From NCBI GenBank assembly GCA_045591925.1, contig JAZNTW010000068.1, positions 1-5,744 of the forward strand: 5,744 nt of DNA, given 5' to 3'. The stretch's first letter is position 1, and each line of letters starts with the position of its first letter. Under the pieces are notes generated by a model. It was not told where the DNA came from, searched no databases, and saw nothing but the letters and a program-made list of their open reading frames with translations. This stretch comes from Firm-04 sp045591925 (lineage in GTDB: Bacteria; Bacillota; Clostridia; Oscillospirales; Ruminococcaceae). Below, one piece after another: positions 5,598-5,744 of this stretch. Both the position numbers and the translations under genes were made by a program.

Positions 5598-5630
5598 AAT
5601 AACAAAACCCAGAGCGAAAACTCTGGGTTT
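5598..5630 (-). terminator. Terminator at the end of the rRNA operon
   Basis: On the - strand, AAACCCAGAG (5630-5621) and CTCTGGGTTT (5614-5605) form a perfect 10-bp stem with a 6-base loop. It is followed by TGTTATTTT. It starts immediately after the 5S rRNA 3' end, as expected for the last gene of an rrn operon. Confidence 0.85.

Positions 5631-5744
<114 letters not shown>

Overview
The window looks like a chromosomal piece of a Gram-positive gut-type clostridium, most likely a Ruminococcus-like member of the Oscillospiraceae. The main clue is a secreted protein with a type I dockerin, the plug module of cellulosomes. Supporting clues are the strong Shine-Dalgarno sequences, the clostridial-style GH36 alpha-galactosidase-like enzyme, the leucine-rich-repeat membrane protein and the Firmicutes-type 5S rRNA. 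The species cannot be fixed from this sequence alone.

Layout, left to right. Bases 1-180 form a small non-coding element bounded by imperfect 18-bp terminal inverted repeats (15 of 18 match) around a central hairpin; it resembles a MITE. Then two genes run on the + strand: a GH36-like glycosidase (255-1892, intracellular) and a secreted CHAP-like cysteine hydrolase with a C-terminal dockerin (1961-2704). They end at a strong hairpin terminator at 2713-2770, which probably also serves the facing gene.

From 2814 to the right edge everything reads on the - strand. In transcription order from the right edge these are: the 3' part of a 5S rRNA (end of an rRNA operon) with its terminator, tRNA-Gln(UUG) with its own promoter and terminator, a single-pass membrane protein with leucine-rich repeats (3744-5363) with its terminator, and a seven-helix hemolysin III/PAQR-family membrane protein (2814-3500) with a clear promoter. 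Each - strand unit is separated from the next by a hairpin terminator, so they are probably independent transcription units rather than one operon.

The two + strand genes fit a glycan-degrading lifestyle, one acting inside the cell and one outside, but nothing shows that they share a pathway. The most interesting points are: (1) the inverted-repeat element just upstream of the glycosidase; (2) replacement of two normally conserved substrate-binding positions in that glycosidase while both catalytic aspartates remain; (3) a compact peptidase-dockerin architecture; and (4) a periodic module of about 70 residues in the ectodomain of the LRR protein. I did not find a defence system, a CRISPR array, a prophage or a convincing new multi-gene system.
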